This document shows positions 62,504 through 64,000 of a stretch of DNA of 64,000 bases, one piece after another (position 1 is the first letter of the stretch; each line of letters begins with the position of its first letter). Both the position numbers and the translations under genes were made by a program. This DNA comes from Micavibrio sp. (lineage in GTDB: Bacteria; Pseudomonadota; Alphaproteobacteria; Micavibrionales; UBA2020), in contig JAPWJZ010000004.1 of the NCBI GenBank assembly GCA_028283745.1, positions 186,001 through 250,000 of the forward strand, given 5' to 3'. The notes below the pieces were generated by a model. It had not been told where the DNA came from and searched no databases. It saw only the letters and a program-made list of their open reading frames with translations.

Positions 62504-64000
62504 GCGGCGTCCTCCTCCTCACCGGCAAGGCCCCATTCCTTTACGCGGGCAAGGTGGTCGTAATCGGAAAATTTCGGTTTTGCATCTGCGCGCGGCTGGC
62601 TGAAGTAGGGCGTGGAGGGGTCATCAAACTTCTCGATCAGCGCTGCAAGGCCGCTGGCGGCTTCGGCCACCATGTCTTCAATCGACATGTCTTTGGGGAT
62701 GCAGGTTTTCCGCTCTACCGGTTTTTGCCCGCTGCCCGTGACGCGCCAGTACACAAGGTCGCTGACCCTGCCCTGCAAACCCTCAAAGGCATTTTGCTGC
62801 AACATCAACGCTTCCAGCGGCAATTGCGGCGACAGGCCCTGGCGAATATCCGCCGGTTTCGGCACGAAGCCCGATTTATAATCAATAATCGCAAAGCTGC
62901 CGTCGGCGAATTTATCAATGCGGTCGGCCTTGCCCGTCAGCGCAAAGGGGCCGGTGGCAGTATGGAAGCTGTAACGGCCGGAAACTTCGGTGCGGTGGGG
63001 CTGCGCCGCTTCACGCCACTGCGTTTCTTCGCGCACGAATTCATGGGCAATACGTTCAAACCGCGGCCACCAGAAAGCCTCGACTTCCTGCGGGATGCGC
63101 ATGTCGCGCAAGGCATCACGCCCGAAGCTCAGCAATTGCGATGCCGCATCCGCCGGAATTTGTTCGGGGAAGGTTTTGATGAAGGTTTCAAGCGCGGCGT
63201 GAATAAACGTGCCGCGCTCCGCCCCGCCCGCCTCGGCATCCACATCATCCAGCGCATAAAGCTTTAAAACTTCTTTCGCGTAAATCTGGTAGGGGTCGCG
63301 CATCCACGTTTCGATCTGCGTGACGGAAAGCTTGCGGGGGCGCGCGGCCAGCGGCGGCGCGGGATGCGGGCGGTCGACGGGCGTGATAGCCGCAGGCGTA
63401 TCCATGTCGCGCCGCCACTGGCGGTATTGCGCGCCGGTGCGCACGGGCAGTTCCATGCCGATGGCCTGCAAGACGGTATCCAGCCGCAGCAGCCAGCGCG
63501 CGGGCACGGTGGGCGTACCGTCTACCTTTAAAGCGCGGGTGACGACGACTTCGGGCGCGGTTGCCGCCTGCACAAAGTCATGTGCCGCGATGCTGACAAG
63601 CCGTTCGGGCGACGGCAGGCCGAATTTACGGCGCATGGGCCGCGACATCCACGGGTCGTGCGGCGGCAGCGCGGGCCATGTGCCTTCATTGAGGCCGCCG
63701 AGGATAACCATGTCGGCGCTGTAAAGCCGCGCTTCGATCTGCCCCATGATGGACACGCGCGGGTGCGCGCCGTAGCTTTTGCGCACCGTGACGCTTTTCA
63801 GCAACTGGCCGACCAGCGACACGTAGTTGGACGGCGGCAGGTCCGGCACGGTATGGGCGGCGGCGCGCAGCTGGGTTAGAAACTTGCTGGCGCTATCCCC
63901 CGCTTCGGCATGCCACAGGCGGTCTGCGCCCGGCTTGCTTTCGGTCGCGGCCAGCGTTTCGGCGATGCGGATATGCGTATCCAGCAGCGTGCGGAACGGC
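62500..64000 (-). CDS. addB: AddB, C-terminal part (runs off the window)
   Basis: The frame stays open to the window edge, so the start is outside; about 500 C-terminal residues are present of roughly 1000. Seen: MGQIEARLYSADMVILGGLNEGTWPALPP (a family block), TQIETWMRDPYQIYAKEVL, and the nuclease motif FAIIDYKSGFVPKPADIRQG near the C-terminus. No multi-Cys iron-sulphur cluster motif is visible in this part. It forms the AddAB complex with the downstream addA, with four bases of overlap. Confidence 0.95.
   Translation of the reverse strand, partial: PFRTLLDTHIRIAETLAATESKPGADRLWHAEAGDSASKFLTQLRAAAHTVPDLPPSNYVSLVGQLLKSVTVRKSYGAHPRVSIMGQIEARLYSADMVILGGLNEGTWPALPPHDPWMSRPMRRKFGLPSPERLVSIAAHDFVQAATAPEVVVTRALKVDGTPTVPARWLLRLDTVLQAIGMELPVRTGAQYRQWRRDMDTPAAITPVDRPHPAPPLAARPRKLSVTQIETWMRDPYQIYAKEVLKLYALDDVDAEAGGAERGTFIHAALETFIKTFPEQIPADAASQLLSFGRDALRDMRIPQEVEAFWWPRFERIAHEFVREETQWREAAQPHRTEVSGRYSFHTATGPFALTGKADRIDKFADGSFAIIDYKSGFVPKPADIRQGLSPQLPLEALMLQQNAFEGLQGRVSDLVYWRVTGSGQKPVERKTCIPKDMSIEDMVAEAASGLAALIEKFDDPSTPYFSQPRADAKPKFSDYDHLARVKEWGLAGEEEDAA

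Noticed and set aside
1-64000. tRNA, rRNA, CRISPR or mobile element
   Set aside because: I looked for tRNA T-loop motifs in gaps, regularly spaced repeats and transposase/integrase motifs and saw none; a dedicated scan (tRNAscan-SE, CRISPR finder) would be decisive.

Overview
The window is a gene-dense, GC-rich chromosomal segment that reads as an alphaproteobacterium. Supporting signs are dnaK-dnaJ followed by dapB, addB-addA followed by trxA genes, an ATPase inhibitor zeta-like (DUF1476) protein, an NDUFA9-like SDR, a homospermidine synthase, and the pal-cpoB-tilS-ftsH and surA-rsmA-gmk blocks. Nearly all of it is housekeeping or ordinary accessory DNA. I see no tRNA, rRNA, CRISPR array, insertion sequence or prophage. 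The species cannot be named from the sequence alone.

Layout. 1-5.1 kb: chaperones DnaK and DnaJ, two small envelope proteins, DapB. 5.2-11.8 kb: a duplicated cassette, DUF1800 + Tat-type DUF1501, two sister glycine-rich membrane proteins, then a second DUF1800 + DUF1501 pair. 11.9-18.9 kb: Nth, a lipoprotein and a bactofilin, a helical-repeat protein, LysS, a GNAT enzyme, a Rossmann-fold protein and a Sel1-repeat protein. 18.9-23.5 kb: DinG-like helicase, zeta-like protein, AlkA-like glycosylase, FolE. 23.5-26.7 kb: two tandem paralogues of a glutamate-cysteine-ligase-like enzyme with structured spacer DNA. 26.9-34.4 kb: NadK-GlmM, a large orphan protein, two ankyrin proteins sharing a C-terminal module, a ribbon-helix-helix protein with an attenuator-like leader, YceI and an AHSA1 protein. 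34.5-47.2 kb: FtsH-TilS-CpoB-Pal on the minus strand, then UvrD, an NDUFA9-like SDR, a SurA-like isomerase, RsmA, Gmk and an SDR. 47.2-54 kb: a YqjI-like His-rich PadR regulator with two palindromic operators, an HExxH protein, homospermidine synthase, TusA and two glycosyltransferases. 54.2-64 kb: ThrS-InfC, three thioredoxins, AddA and the C-terminal part of AddB, which runs off the window.

Two normally essential genes, ftsH and gmk, each carry one apparent extra base that splits the frame while the flanking protein sequence is normal on both sides. Assembly or consensus errors are the simplest explanation. The strongest non-routine signals are the padR promoter/operator architecture, the probable AUA start of infC, the duplicated DUF1800/DUF1501 cassette, the twin GCL-like genes with a 16-bp palindrome upstream, the mutually exclusive hairpins ahead of the ribbon-helix-helix gene, and the module shared by the two ankyrin proteins. 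I did not find a clear-cut new multi-gene defence or biosynthetic system; the DUF1800/DUF1501 cassette and the GCL-like pair are the best candidates for undescribed biology.
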